A DNA stretch of 64,000 nt from Occallatibacter savannae (GCF_003131205.1 NZ_QFFY01000002.1:581016-645015), one strand, 5' to 3'; counted from the first letter of the stretch, positions 8,528 to 17,679 are shown. Made by a program: numbers and translations. Notes: generated from the letters alone by a model not told the origin.

Positions 8528-9850
8528 CTACGTAGCCCGAAACGCCTCGCGGGCCGCACTGGTCGTCGTCTCCACTTCAGCCTCACCGTGCGTCGTGCCT
8601 AGAAACGCAGCTTCGAATTGCGACGGCGGCAGCCACACGCCGCGATCGAGCATCGCCCGATGAAACTTCCCAAATGCCGCCGTATCCGACTTCGCTGCCT
8701 CGTCGTAGTTTCGCACCGGCCCATCCGTGAAAAACCACGTCCACATCGAACCTACTCGATTGGTTCTCAGCGCGACCCCGGCCTTCTCCGCTTCCGCGGC
8801 TACTCCGTCAGCGATGGCCTTCGCCGTCTTCTCCAGTTTCGGGTAAACCTCGTCCGCATGCTCCAGCAGATACCCCACCGTCGCAAGCCCCGCCGCCATC
8901 GCCAGCGGATTCCCGCTCAGCGTTCCCGCCTGGTACACCGGCCCCAGCGGCGCCAGCATGTCCATATACTTCCGCTTGCCGCCGAAGACGCCCACCGGCA
9001 GCCCGCCTCCCACAATCTTTCCCAGCGTCACCAGGTCCGGATCGAGCGAGTACAACTCACAAGCCCCGCCCAGCGCCACGCGAAAGCCCGTCATCACCTC
9101 GTCGACAATCATCAGCGCGCCTTCGCGCCGTGTCAGTTCCCGCACGCCGGACAGAAACCCCGGCGCAGGCGCAATGCAACCAGCATTCCCAACCACCGGC
9201 TCCAGAATTACCGCCGCAATCTCATCCGGATGCGCATCGAACGCCGCCTCCAGTTCCGCCAGGTCGTTATACGGCAGCGGATGCGTCAGCCCCGCGATCT
9301 CCTCCGGCACCCCGGCCGACCCCGGAATCCCAAACGTCGCTACGCCCGATCCAGCCTTCACCAGCAGGCCGTCCGCGTGCCCGTGATAGCAGCCTTCGAA
9401 CTTGACGATGATCTTTCGCCCTGTCGCCGCCCGCGCCAGCCGGATCGCCGACATCGTCGCCTCGGTCCCGGAGCTGACAAACCGCATCTTCTCGATCGCC
9501 GGATAGCACTGAATGACCCGCTCTGCCAGCTCCGCCTCGGCAGCCGTCGAAGCCCCAAAGCTCGCCGAACTTTTCGCTGTCCGTTCGATCACCTCAACCA
9601 CCGGCGGAAACGCGTGCCCCAGGATCATCGGCCCCCACGAGCCTACGTAGTCGATGTAGCGGTTCCCGTCCGCATCCACCACGTACGCGCCCTCGGCGCG
9701 CTCTACAAACGGCGGGGCTCCACCCACCGCGCGAAACGCCCGCACCGGCGAGTTCACCCCGCCCGGGAAGAAGCGCTCTGCGCGCCGTTGCAACTCCAGC
9801 GATCGGGTGTGTACTCGGGAAAGAGACAGGTTGGTGGCCTTCGTGCTCAT
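8528..9850 (-). CDS. hemL: Glutamate-1-semialdehyde 2,1-aminomutase
   Basis: A 440-residue PLP enzyme that converts glutamate-1-semialdehyde to 5-aminolevulinate in the C5 pathway to heme. The N-terminus has [12 protein letters not shown], the middle has [16 protein letters not shown], and the PLP-binding lysine lies in [15 protein letters not shown]; the motifs [11 protein letters not shown] and [16 protein letters not shown] are intact. Length and start agree with the family. It is divergent from purM with a gap of about 230 bases. Confidence 0.96.
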   Translation of the reverse strand: MSTKATNLSLSRVHTRSLELQRRAERFFPGGVNSPVRAFRAVGGAPPFVERAEGAYVVDADGNRYIDYVGSWGPMILGHAFPPVVEVIERTAKSSASFGASTAAEAELAERVIQCYPAIEKMRFVSSGTEATMSAIRLARAATGRKIIVKFEGCYHGHADGLLVKAGSGVATFGIPGSAGVPEEIAGLTHPLPYNDLAELEAAFDAHPDEIAAVILEPVVGNAGCIAPAPGFLSGVRELTRREGALMIVDEVMTGFRVALGGACELYSLDPDLVTLGKIVGGGLPVGVFGGKRKYMDMLAPLGPVYQAGTLSGNPLAMAAGLATVGYLLEHADEVYPKLEKTAKAIADGVAAEAEKAGVALRTNRVGSMWTWFFTDGPVRNYDEAAKSDTAAFGKFHRAMLDRGVWLPPSQFEAAFLGTTHGEAEVETTTSAAREAFRAT

Positions 9851-10077
9851 GCTGACCTCAGTATAGAAGTCCTTTCAAACTCGCGAATGTCGTGCGTCAC
9901 CCGGCCCTTCGGTTCTCCACATTTTGAACATGCGGCCAGCTCGGGACTCACAAATTGGAGCCCTGTTGCCCTGTTAGAATCGACCTTTCCGACGCAGATT
10001 TCTTTCGGAAACAAATCCCAGCCCCGGGCCAATCGCCGGCGCCAGCCGGAGCCCTCGGGGAGTGAAGAGGCCGTGAA

Positions 10078-11151
10078 GTGCCCGAAGAATCCAAAGCGAA
10101 AGCCGGCAAGCCTGCCGCCACTCAGCCCGTCACGTATGCGGACGCCGGCGTCGATATCACCCGCGGCGATCGCGCCAAAGACCGCATCAAGTATCTCGCG
10201 CAGAAGACCTTCACTCGCAACGTCTTAGGCGGAATCGGCGGCTTCGGAGCCCTTTACCGACTCGACCTCCAGAAGTTCAAAAGCCCCATCCTCGTCAGCT
10301 CAGCCGACGGCGTCGGGACCAAGCTGAAGATCGCCTTCGAATTGGGCCTCCACTCCAGCGTGGGTGGCGATCTGGTCAACCACTGCGTCAACGACATCGC
10401 CGTCCAGGGAGCAACCCCGCTCTTCTTCCTCGATTACTTCGCCAGCGGCAAGCTCGACCCCGAAGTCACCGAAGCCGTCGTCTCCGGCCTCGCCGAGGCC
10501 TGCCGCGCTAACGGATGCGCCCTCATCGGCGGCGAGACCGCCCAGATGCCCGGCTTCTACCAGGAAGGCGAGTACGACCTCGCCGGATTCATCGTTGGCG
10601 CCGTCGATCGCGACAAACTCGTTACCGGAGCCGAGATCAAAGCCGGTGACGTCCTTATCGGATTCCCCTCCACTGGCCTCCACACCAACGGCTACTCACT
10701 GGCGCGCAAGCTTCTCTTCGAAGTCGCCGGCTACAAGGCCTCGCAGTACGTGACAGCAATCAAGGAAAAGGCTGGGGCAGCGCTGATGAAGACGCACCGC
10801 AGCTATCTCCATGTAATCCAGAAGCTCGTCGCTGCGGGACTCACCAACGGCATGGCACACATCACAGGTGGCGGCATCACCGAAAACCTGCCGCGCATTC
10901 TGCCCAAGGGAACCGCCGCTCAGGTCGAGCTCGGCTCATGGCCCGTGTTGCCCATTTTCGAGCACCTCCGGGAACTGGGCCAGGTCTCGCAGGACGAGAT
11001 GATGCGCACCTTCAACATGGGCGTCGGGCTCATCGCCGTCATCCCGGCAGCCAAGTTCACCCGCGCCAAAGCCCTCCTCGACCGCGCCGAAGAAAAATTC
11101 TTCGTCATCGGCCGCATCGTCAAAGGCGAAAAGCGCGTGCAATACACGTAG
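10078..11151 (+). CDS. purM: Phosphoribosylformylglycinamidine cyclo-ligase
   Basis: The 357-residue protein closes the imidazole ring of AIR using ATP in de novo purine synthesis. It shows the family N-terminus YADAGVDITRGDRAKDRIK, the glycine-rich GGIGGFGALY, the SSADGVGTKLKIA motif, HCVNDIAVQGA, and ALIGGETAQMPGFY. The start is a GTG at 10078; the first 17 residues are a charged extension, so a start further in is possible. A TAGAAT -10-like box lies about 100 bases upstream. purN follows on the same strand after a repeat. Confidence 0.95.
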   Translation: MPEESKAKAGKPAATQPVTYADAGVDITRGDRAKDRIKYLAQKTFTRNVLGGIGGFGALYRLDLQKFKSPILVSSADGVGTKLKIAFELGLHSSVGGDLVNHCVNDIAVQGATPLFFLDYFASGKLDPEVTEAVVSGLAEACRANGCALIGGETAQMPGFYQEGEYDLAGFIVGAVDRDKLVTGAEIKAGDVLIGFPSTGLHTNGYSLARKLLFEVAGYKASQYVTAIKEKAGAALMKTHRSYLHVIQKLVAAGLTNGMAHITGGGITENLPRILPKGTAAQVELGSWPVLPIFEHLRELGQVSQDEMMRTFNMGVGLIAVIPAAKFTRAKALLDRAEEKFFVIGRIVKGEKRVQYT

Positions 11152-11162
11152 CCCCACTGGGG

Positions 11163-11293
11163 GCTGTCATCCTGAGCGAACGGGGCCCCGAACGTTTTCT
11201 TCAGTTCTGGGAGTGGTGAGCCGAAGTATCTGCAGTTGTTCTTCTACCAGCTAGGTGCCCCGGGCCTCGCTTCTCAGACCTGGGAAACCAATC
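11163..11293. repeat. Dispersed intergenic repeat (purM-purN gap)
   Basis: This spacer begins with TGTCATCCTGAGCGAAC, a sequence I recognise from repeats scattered in Terriglobia genomes, and ends with a block (GTGCCCCGGGCCTCGC, then CAGACCTGGGAAACCA) that closely matches the hairpin repeat at 8476-8516. It holds no gene. Confidence 0.55.
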
Positions 11294-11313
11294 AGCTTTT
11301 TATCTTGATCTGA

Positions 11314-11952
11314 ATGGGAACGACACCCAACCCGAATCAACCCCTCCGCCTTGGAATCCTCCTCTCCGGCCGCGGCTCCAACTTCCTGGCCATCGCCCGC
11401 AACATTCGTGAAGGCAAACTCCCCAACGTCGAAATCGCCGTCGTCATCTCCAACGTCGCAGACGCCCCCGGCCTCTCCGCCGCAAAAGACCTCGGACTCC
11501 CCACCGCCCTCTACGTCTCAAAAGCCCGTCCCCGCGCCGACCACGATGCCGATCTCATTTCCTGTCTTCGCGATTACAACGTCGATCTCGTATGCCTGGC
11601 CGGATACATGCGCCTGCTCTCGCCCGGCTTCATCGCCGCCTTCCCCAACCGCATTCTCAACATTCACCCCTCGCTGCTCCCGGCCTTCCCAGGCCTCGAC
11701 GCACAGCAGCAGGCATTCGACTACGGCGTAAAGGTCGCCGGCTGCACCGTACATTTCGTTGACGAGCACCTCGACCACGGCGCCATCATTCTGCAGCGCG
11801 CGATCCCGGTGCTCGAGTCAGACGACGCGCATTCCCTCTCCGAGCGCATTCTCGTCGAAGAACACATCGCCTACACCGAAGCCGTCTCCCGCGTCGCAGG
11901 CGGCGAATATGAAATTCAGGGCCGCCGCTACATCAAGCGCGCGACAGCCTGA
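11314..11952 (+). CDS. purN: Phosphoribosylglycinamide formyltransferase
   Basis: A 212-residue enzyme that formylates GAR with 10-formyltetrahydrofolate. The N-terminal LGILLSGRGSNFLAI loop binds the phosphoribosyl group, and the catalytic residues lie in NIHPSLLPAFPG and in VHFVDEHLDHGAII, with the expected Asn, His and Asp. It lies 162 bases after purM on the same strand; the gap is filled by a repeat, so co-transcription is possible but not certain. Confidence 0.96.
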   Translation: MGTTPNPNQPLRLGILLSGRGSNFLAIARNIREGKLPNVEIAVVISNVADAPGLSAAKDLGLPTALYVSKARPRADHDADLISCLRDYNVDLVCLAGYMRLLSPGFIAAFPNRILNIHPSLLPAFPGLDAQQQAFDYGVKVAGCTVHFVDEHLDHGAIILQRAIPVLESDDAHSLSERILVEEHIAYTEAVSRVAGGEYEIQGRRYIKRATA

Positions 11953-11966
11953 TCCTCATAGAGATC

Positions 11967-13214
11967 CTACGGCGCAGCGTGTATCACCGTATTGAATAAG
12001 AACGGATCCTGGTACTCCGTCATCTCCCCAGCCTTCTTCCCCGGCACCGGCTGTAGCCTGGCCGACAGCGGCTTGTTCCACTTCACTGCGAGCGAAGCTA
12101 CGTCGCCGAACATTCGCTGCATCTGTTCAACGCTGATATCGCCGGGCAGAGGAATGGTGTCAAGCCCCGTTCCGCAAACAGAGGAATACGCGAGCAGAGA
12201 ATCGACGTTGAACGTTCCTTCTGCCCAGCGCTGCGCCATCACCTTGTCTTCCATCACCGGCACCATCAGCCCTGAGTAGCCAATCTGCTTCACCGGTACC
12301 GATTTCACGGCCGCCGTAATGATGCGTGCGGCAGTGAGAGTTCCACTCGAGCCGAACTTCGCGCCGGTGTAGTTCTCAATCGCCGTCGCAATCGACACAT
12401 CACCCAGAGGCGCCGGCGTCGGATCAACGCCCACGAACTCCCAACCCGTTTGCGCCGCAACCCGGCTCCCAATTCCATCCGCCACGCGCGCGTGCTTCGT
12501 CAGCGCGGCTGCCAGCTCGGTAGTCGCCACATCCGGATCGCCCTTGTCGCGTGCGAACACTTCAGCTACCACGCCTGCTCCCTCAAACCCAATCGCGAAC
12601 TGTCTTCCTCCACCGGTGTGGTACGCCCCCGGATAGAACGGCCCGAGCGGCTTCAGCATTGCGGTTGCCGTGAAGTTGAATGTTCCCTGAGCGCGAACGC
12701 TGTGCTCGGCCACGAACTTCACCAGTTCCGCGCTTCGTTTGATCGTCTTCCAATGGATACCGGAATCATCTGCGATGATCGCGCTCGCTTCGATGTTCGG
12801 CAGAGTCGACAGCACCCGCTCCAGTACCCTCATCGGCGCGGGATCATCCGTATCCTGCATCATTCCCGGCCCCACGTTTGGCAGGAAGTTCTCCTTCGCC
12901 GAGAACTCGTCGATCTTCTTCAACAGCGCAACGGCATCGTCCTCCGACAACCCGGCGATCAATTCGCCCACTGGCTGCGTTACGATCCTCACGCTCTCCA
13001 CCTGGTACCCGGCCGACTCGAACTCCTTCTTTGCCTTCCGCAATACGACCAGCGCTTCGGCGATCTGCTTTTCCCATCCCACCCGTTCAAGCCGCACAAA
13101 TCCGGTAATTGCCCGCACCTTGGGTTTGACTGTGGGGGCCGGGGTCGAGGGTTTCTGTGCGGAGAGCGAAAACGCGAGCAGTAGAGCAGCAGTGAGGGCG
13201 AAGATTCGCCTCAT
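11967..13214 (-). CDS. DUF711 (UPF0210)-family protein with a signal peptide
   Basis: The ATG at 13214 gives 415 residues; longer frames upstream overlap the neighbouring divergent gene. The N-terminus MRRIFALTAALLLAFSLSAQ is a signal peptide. The remainder matches DUF711: a region with AIIADDSGIHWKTIKRSA, GFEGAGVVAEVF, VGVDPTPAPLGDVSIATAIE and YSSVCGTGLDTIPLPGDIS, the last holding a conserved Cys-Gly-Thr-Gly. Most DUF711 members I recall are cytoplasmic, so an exported version is notable. Function is unknown. It is convergent with purN, 14 bases apart. Confidence 0.8.
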   Translation of the reverse strand: MRRIFALTAALLLAFSLSAQKPSTPAPTVKPKVRAITGFVRLERVGWEKQIAEALVVLRKAKKEFESAGYQVESVRIVTQPVGELIAGLSEDDAVALLKKIDEFSAKENFLPNVGPGMMQDTDDPAPMRVLERVLSTLPNIEASAIIADDSGIHWKTIKRSAELVKFVAEHSVRAQGTFNFTATAMLKPLGPFYPGAYHTGGGRQFAIGFEGAGVVAEVFARDKGDPDVATTELAAALTKHARVADGIGSRVAAQTGWEFVGVDPTPAPLGDVSIATAIENYTGAKFGSSGTLTAARIITAAVKSVPVKQIGYSGLMVPVMEDKVMAQRWAEGTFNVDSLLAYSSVCGTGLDTIPLPGDISVEQMQRMFGDVASLAVKWNKPLSARLQPVPGKKAGEMTEYQDPFLFNTVIHAAP

Positions 13215-13272
13215 CGGTAACCTCCAGATCGGGGGATTGAGACCAATCTTATGGCATAATTCCACCAATTTC

Positions 13273-13995
13273 ATGCAGATCACCTGTCCTACCTGCCGCG
13301 CCAAAGTTGCGACAGACGATATCAACGTCTCCACCGATGTGGCACTGTGCCGCTCATGCGGAAACACGTTTCACCCCTCCGAAGTCCTGATGGCCAGCAG
13401 TCCAATCCTTTCGTCGTTGATGTCTGCGGTCATTCCGCCCTCCGGCCCCGTCGATCTCAACTCTCCCCCGTCGGGCGCCTGGTACAGGCCAGAGGCTGAC
13501 GGCTTTACCGCCGGAGCCAGTACCCGTAACTGGTCCGCTCTGTTTCTGGTGCCGTTCACCTGCGTGTGGGCTGGCGGATCCATGTTCGGCATCTACGGAA
13601 CGCAGATCGCCAAGGGGCACTTCAATCTGCCCATGTCCCTTTTCGGCCTTCCATTCCTGATCGGGTCGTGCTTCCTGGTCTCGTCCTGCCTGATGATGAC
13701 AGTCGGCAGGGTGACCGTATCCGTCCACGGCGACAGGCTGTCCATCTTCACCGGAGTTGGCCCATTCGGCATTACGCGCACCGGAAACCTCTCCGAATTC
13801 AAAACCGTGGGAGAAGACTTCGGCTTCAGTTCCATGAATACAAATCGCACAGGGCGTGTCATCCGCCTCGAGGGCTCCCGCTCGATGGCGTTCGGATCGA
13901 TGCTCTCCAACGACCGCCGCCATTTCCTCGCCGGCGCGCTCAAAACAGCGCTCAGCGGATACTCACCGTCGCCCATCTTCGTATCGCACGGCTGA
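13273..13995 (+). CDS. Zinc-ribbon membrane protein of unknown function
   Basis: The ATG at 13273 gives 240 residues. Cysteine pairs at residues 5/8 and 26/29 (CPTC ... CRSC) form an N-terminal zinc ribbon of the MJ0042 kind. Two transmembrane helices follow at about 87-108 and 120-144, then a C-terminal domain with a PH-like feel (SVHGDRLSIFTGVGPFGITR). The zinc ribbon would face the cytoplasm. The family is not recognised. The gene is divergent from the DUF711 gene with about 58 bases between starts. Confidence 0.75.
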   Translation: MQITCPTCRAKVATDDINVSTDVALCRSCGNTFHPSEVLMASSPILSSLMSAVIPPSGPVDLNSPPSGAWYRPEADGFTAGASTRNWSALFLVPFTCVWAGGSMFGIYGTQIAKGHFNLPMSLFGLPFLIGSCFLVSSCLMMTVGRVTVSVHGDRLSIFTGVGPFGITRTGNLSEFKTVGEDFGFSSMNTNRTGRVIRLEGSRSMAFGSMLSNDRRHFLAGALKTALSGYSPSPIFVSHG

Positions 13996-14029
13996 TCTCC
14001 ATCTTCGGCAGGTCAATACCGAGGGACCG

Positions 14030-14269
14030 GAGAGATAGACGCAAGCACTTGATGTTGAAGGGTTAAATTCCTATTTGTCGTTTTGCAGTCTATTTCGACA
14101 AAATCTCTAAACTGGATCTATAGCCCAGACATCCGCTTCTGAACGAATCTGCGCCAACCTGCGCGGACGGCGGGAGCGTGTCGGGGTTGCCGCACTGCGT
14201 CCCGATGCCGCTGCAACGAGCGGATCTTGGCCTCGCCGTGCGGCTTTTTACTTGAAAGGAACCGTTGCA
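14030..14269. other. Intergenic region, possible structured leader
   Basis: No convincing gene. The sequence is GC-rich and folds locally (several GCGG/CCGC complements around 14150-14250), ending just before a clear ribosome binding site (AAAGGA near 14256). It might be a 5' leader of the next small gene, but it matches no riboswitch I recognise. Confidence 0.3.
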
Positions 14270-14548
14270 ATGGCAAACATACTCGTCAATATCGAAAAGG
14301 GAATTGAGATTGGTGCTGAGGATGTTCTCAAATGGCTCACGGGCGCCAACAAAGCGCTGAAAGCTGCTCCGCAGGTCGTCGCTGCACTGGCTACGTTGAT
14401 CGCTGCCGTCGAGAAGCCGATGGCCGAACTGGCAGGCGCTGCTTCGAATCCGCTGAACATCGCACTGGACATTCAGACTGCCCGTGACCTCAAAGCCGTC
14501 TGGCCCGAGGTCAAGAACTTCCTGTCGAGTCTGGGAGTGAAGTTTTAG
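14270..14548 (+). CDS. Small helical hypothetical protein
   Basis: A 92-residue protein (MANILVNIEKGIEIGAEDVL...) made almost wholly of amphipathic and Ala-rich helices, with no signal peptide and no cysteine. A good ribosome binding site (AAAGGA) lies about 9 bases before the ATG at 14270; an upstream in-frame ATG at 14252 would overlap it and is less likely. It is followed by a strong hairpin. I do not recognise the family; acidobacterial genomes contain similar short proteins as far as I recall. Confidence 0.7.
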   Translation: MANILVNIEKGIEIGAEDVLKWLTGANKALKAAPQVVAALATLIAAVEKPMAELAGAASNPLNIALDIQTARDLKAVWPEVKNFLSSLGVKF

Positions 14549-14568
14549 TTCGAGCGCATTACCCCAGG

Positions 14569-14605
14569 CCCCATCCAAATGGCGCGTGGCTCCATTTGGA
14601 TGGGG
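14569..14605 (+). terminator. Perfect 14-base stem hairpin downstream of the 92-residue gene
   Basis: CCCCATCCAAATGG at 14569-14582 pairs without mismatch with CCATTTGGATGGGG at 14592-14605, across a 9-base loop. It begins 21 bases after a stop codon. It lacks a T-tract, so it could be a weak terminator or a stabilising mRNA end. Confidence 0.65.
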
Positions 14606-14639
14606 ATGGCCGGAACCTAAGCCCTTTCTGTCTAGGATC

Positions 14640-14790
14640 TTGCGACTAAGCCTAATGGAGAGAGGGTTTTGCCCCGGGTCGTCCCCCAAGACCCTCAATG
14701 CAGAGAATTTAAGGCCAATTCCGGTCAAATTAATTTTGAGCCCCCCGGGGGAGGGCTGGTGCCCCAGATCGAATGCCCCGCTGAACGAAA
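14640..14790. repeat. Likely dispersed intergenic repeat
   Basis: A non-coding stretch with GCCCCGGGTCGTCCCCCAAG at its start and GAGCCCCCCGGGGGAGGG near 14740-14757, then GGTGCCCCAGATCG, which resembles the start of the repeats at 8476 and 11250. I recall similar blocks recurring in Terriglobia intergenic DNA, but only partial resemblance can be shown inside this window. Confidence 0.4.
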
Positions 14791-14811
14791 GAAATCACTC
14801 ACAACCCGTCC

Positions 14812-15981
14812 TTACGTGTTCACCTGCGTCCGCGCCTCACCCAGTGTCACCTTCACGGTCATCTGGCGGCGCCCACGCATCACTGTCACGCTGATGGTGT
14901 CGCCCGATTGATGCTTGTCCAGGACCACCGCGATGTCCTGCGGATCGGTGATCTGCTGTCCATCCATGGCGATGATCAGGTCACCGCCCAGCATTACCGG
15001 CTCATTGCCTACGTAAGCTTGTTCGTTGCCTCCGCGCAGTCCGGCTCGATCGGCCGCGCCGCCGGGAACCACCTTCTGGATCAGCACTCCAGAATCTGCA
15101 GAAAGCCCGATCTGTTGCGCAAGATCAGGTCCGATTGCGTACGAAACGATCCCGAGCGAAGGCCGCCGCACCTGCCCATAGCGGGTGAGGTCCGAAAGAA
15201 CTGCCTTGGCCGTGTTGATGGGAATGGCGAAACCGATGCCGGAACTCTGCTCCGCGCCGTTCGAAGCGATCATCGTGTTGATGCCGATTACCTCGCCGCG
15301 TGAATTCAACAGCGGACCTCCGGAGTTGCCGGGATTGATGGCCGCGTCTGTCTGGATCGCATCCTCAATCGGCGCGCCGTCTCCGTTCCGGATAGAACGA
15401 ATGGAACTGATGATGCCCTGCGTCATGGTGCCGCTCAGGCCAAAAGGATTGCCGATTGCATAGACCTTCTCACCCACAGCGAGTTGGCTCGAATCCGCCA
15501 GTGTTACAGGCTGCAGGTCCGGCGCGTCGATCTGCAGCAAGGCAAGGTCATGAATCTTATCCGTGCCGATGACCTTTGCCTTGAAGCTCCTCTTGTTGCT
15601 CAGCTTCACCTCGATGCCGCGGTTCGCGCCCTCGACCACGTGGAAGTTGGTAAGCACGTGTCCTGCCTTGTCGAGAATGAAGCCGGAGCCCTGGCCCTCC
15701 TGCGGAACAGCTCCGTAGAAGAAATTCATGATCACTGCGCGCGAGGTGATGTTCACCACGGCCGGCAGTACGCGCTTGTAGACGGAAATGTTGTTCTGCT
15801 CTTCAGAGTCAAATTGCGGAGCGGCATGCGCCTCGGTCAACTCGAGCGGCGAACCCGATCTTCCGGCGCTGGTCAGTGCGAGATGATTCAATCCCGACGG
15901 AAAGTGTGTGGTGGCGAACCAGAAGCCACCCACCAGAGCAACGATCAAAACGAACTGGCGCAGTTTCATAGCCTTCTGCAT
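14812..15981 (-). CDS. Trypsin-like serine protease, HtrA/DegP family with one PDZ domain
   Basis: A 389-residue envelope protease. An N-terminal hydrophobic segment (about residues 8-24) is a signal anchor. The catalytic triad is visible as His114 (TNFHVVEG), Asp145 (IHDLALL) and Ser220 (NPGNSGGPL). A single PDZ domain occupies about residues 285-385, giving a DegS-like architecture. Such proteases degrade misfolded envelope proteins or cleave anti-sigma factors. ATGs exist at 15981 and 15969; the first leaves a very short spacing to the AAGG ribosome binding site. It follows coaE on the same strand, with its own putative promoter between. Confidence 0.93.
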   Translation of the reverse strand: MQKAMKLRQFVLIVALVGGFWFATTHFPSGLNHLALTSAGRSGSPLELTEAHAAPQFDSEEQNNISVYKRVLPAVVNITSRAVIMNFFYGAVPQEGQGSGFILDKAGHVLTNFHVVEGANRGIEVKLSNKRSFKAKVIGTDKIHDLALLQIDAPDLQPVTLADSSQLAVGEKVYAIGNPFGLSGTMTQGIISSIRSIRNGDGAPIEDAIQTDAAINPGNSGGPLLNSRGEVIGINTMIASNGAEQSSGIGFAIPINTAKAVLSDLTRYGQVRRPSLGIVSYAIGPDLAQQIGLSADSGVLIQKVVPGGAADRAGLRGGNEQAYVGNEPVMLGGDLIIAMDGQQITDPQDIAVVLDKHQSGDTISVTVMRGRRQMTVKVTLGEARTQVNT

Positions 15982-15996
15982 GAACCTTTCAATACA

Positions 15997-16023
15997 GTTA
16001 CGACGCCGGCGCCATACAGTTCC
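15997..16023 (-). promoter_or_regulatory. Putative ECF-type promoter of the htrA-like gene
   Basis: On the minus strand GGAACT (16018-16023) is followed after 15 bases by CGTAAC (15997-16002), matching the general ECF pattern GGAAC-N16-CGT. It ends 16 bases before the protease start. The motif is short, so chance is possible. Confidence 0.35.
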
Positions 16024-16065
16024 GTGTGAGCGGCGCGACGGCTCGCAGCTGGTTTGATGCTGCCT

Positions 16066-16761
16066 CTATTTTAATGACTCGCCGGGCAGGTTTAAGTTGC
16101 TCTCCTGCTTCAACCTCAGCCATAGCTGCTCGATTTGCGATCGCAGCGAGTCGAGATCGGACGCATTCTCGATCACGTAATCGGCGCGCCCGATCTTGTC
16201 TCGATCCGGGATCTGATGCGCGAGCCGCGCCCGTGCGTCGGCCTCGGCCTTCTCCATGCCCATTCCGCACGTGCAAACGCGCCCCACGTAACGCGAGACC
16301 TTGTCCTCATCAGGAGCGGTGATGAGGATGATGCGGTCGATGCGTTTTCGCAGGTCCGAGTAGACAGCAGTTGCAGCACCGCCTTCACGCGCGTCGCGTT
16401 CGACCTCAAAGATGAGCGCCGAGACGACAACTGCGACAGCGGCCGGATCGCGCGCGAAGACCTGCTTCATCCACTCGGCCTGAGCTTCGATCACGGCTGG
16501 ATGCACGATTGCATTCAGCTCCTTAACTCTGTTTGCTCTGAACGCGAGATCGGCGAGCCGCGGGCGGTTGAGCCGTCCATCGGCGCCCACGACCTCCGGC
16601 CCGAAGGCGCGGACGATCTCATCGTAAGTCGCGTTTCCTGGCTCCATGAGCGTGCGGCCTAACTCGTCCGACTCGATTACGTCGGCGCCAAGCTCACGGA
16701 GCATCCGGGCAACGGTGCTCTTGCCGCTGCCGAGGCCGCCTGTCAGTCCGACACGCAGCAT
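16066..16761 (-). CDS. coaE: Dephospho-CoA kinase
   Basis: The 231-residue kinase phosphorylates the 3'-hydroxyl of dephospho-CoA, the last step of CoA synthesis. The Walker A loop is GLTGGLGSGKST at the N-terminus, followed by DADVIESDELGRTLMEPG, the conserved IVHPAVI and, in the lid region, a basic segment; the C-terminal helix ends in a Leu-rich tail. It starts 3 bases after the folD stop, so they share an mRNA. With panB and panC elsewhere in the window, three CoA-pathway genes are present, though not in one operon. Confidence 0.95.
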   Translation of the reverse strand: MLRVGLTGGLGSGKSTVARMLRELGADVIESDELGRTLMEPGNATYDEIVRAFGPEVVGADGRLNRPRLADLAFRANRVKELNAIVHPAVIEAQAEWMKQVFARDPAAVAVVVSALIFEVERDAREGGAATAVYSDLRKRIDRIILITAPDEDKVSRYVGRVCTCGMGMEKAEADARARLAHQIPDRDKIGRADYVIENASDLDSLRSQIEQLWLRLKQESNLNLPGESLK

Positions 16762-16764
16762 CGG

Positions 16765-17679
16765 CTAGATCCCTCTCCGCATCTTGGCGGCGCGGACGGT
16801 GTTGGCCATGAGCATTGCGATCGTCAGCGGGCCGACTCCACCCGGCACCGGCGTGTACGCGCCTGCGATTTCGAAGGCCTTGGGATGCACGTCGCCCACG
16901 ATCGTCGAGCCGCGTTTGGCAAAGGTCGCTTCACGCTTGGCATCGCCCGCGAAGAACCGGTCGACCTCTTCGCGCGTGGTGATCCGGTTGATGCCGACGT
17001 CAATGATCGTCGCCCCGGGCTTCACCATCTCAGGCGTAATGAACCCTGGCCGGCCAATCGCGGCCACGAGGATATCCGCCTGACGAGTGATCGAAGCAAG
17101 GTCCCGCGTTTTCGAGTGGCATATGGTGACGGTAGCGTTCTCGTTAAGGAGCAGCATGGCGGCCGGCTTGCCGACGATATCGCTTCGACCCACGACCACA
17201 GCATTCTGCCCGCTGATCGGCAGGCCGCTGCGCTTGAGGATCTCGATGACCCCAGCAGGCGTGCACGGAGCGAGCGCTGGTCGCCCAGCCTGCAGCTTGC
17301 CTGCATTCACCGGATGAAAGCCGTCCACGTCTTTGTCAGGCGTAACGGAATCGAGCAGGAACTTCGCATCGACCTGTTTTGGCAGCGGAAGCTGGATGAG
17401 GATGCCATCGATGTCATCGCGATCGTTGAGGCTGCGGACAAGATCAAGCATGTCTTCGGTCGTGACCGTGTCCGGAGGAGTGATCAGGTCGCTGTAAAGC
17501 CCGAGCTCGCCGCAGGTCTTTACTTTGTTTGCGACATAGATCTCCGAAGCCGGAACATGGCCCACAAGCACCGCGGCGAGCCCCGGCCGGATGCCCTGGG
17601 CCGCAAGGCTCTTTACCTCTGCGGCTACTTCATTCTTGATGGTTGCGGCAATCGCTGCCCCGTCGAGCACTGTGGCCAT
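16765..17679 (-). CDS. folD: Bifunctional methylenetetrahydrofolate dehydrogenase/methenyltetrahydrofolate cyclohydrolase
   Basis: A 304-residue cytoplasmic enzyme that interconverts methylene- and 10-formyl-tetrahydrofolate with NADP+. The substrate lysine lies in SEIYVANKVKTC, followed by GILIQLPLPKQ and the dinucleotide-binding region GRSDIVGKPAAMLL and DVGINR. The C-terminal PGGVGPLTIAML signature is complete. It provides formyl donors for purN, also in this window. It heads a folD-coaE operon and is divergent from the sigma factor gene. Confidence 0.96.
   Translation of the reverse strand: MATVLDGAAIAATIKNEVAAEVKSLAAQGIRPGLAAVLVGHVPASEIYVANKVKTCGELGLYSDLITPPDTVTTEDMLDLVRSLNDRDDIDGILIQLPLPKQVDAKFLLDSVTPDKDVDGFHPVNAGKLQAGRPALAPCTPAGVIEILKRSGLPISGQNAVVVGRSDIVGKPAAMLLLNENATVTICHSKTRDLASITRQADILVAAIGRPGFITPEMVKPGATIIDVGINRITTREEVDRFFAGDAKREATFAKRGSTIVGDVHPKAFEIAGAYTPVPGGVGPLTIAMLMANTVRAAKMRRGI

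Noticed and set aside
9847..10032. A 61-residue minus-strand frame overlapping the hemL start by 4 bases, with a CSKCGE segment
   Set aside because: It covers the divergent promoter region of purM and hemL, has no ribosome binding site that I can see and no recognisable family; the overlap is probably chance.
14090..14728. A 212-residue minus-strand frame opposite the small helical protein
   Set aside because: It is antisense to a gene with a clear ribosome binding site and runs through a hairpin and a repeat; composition is shadow-like.
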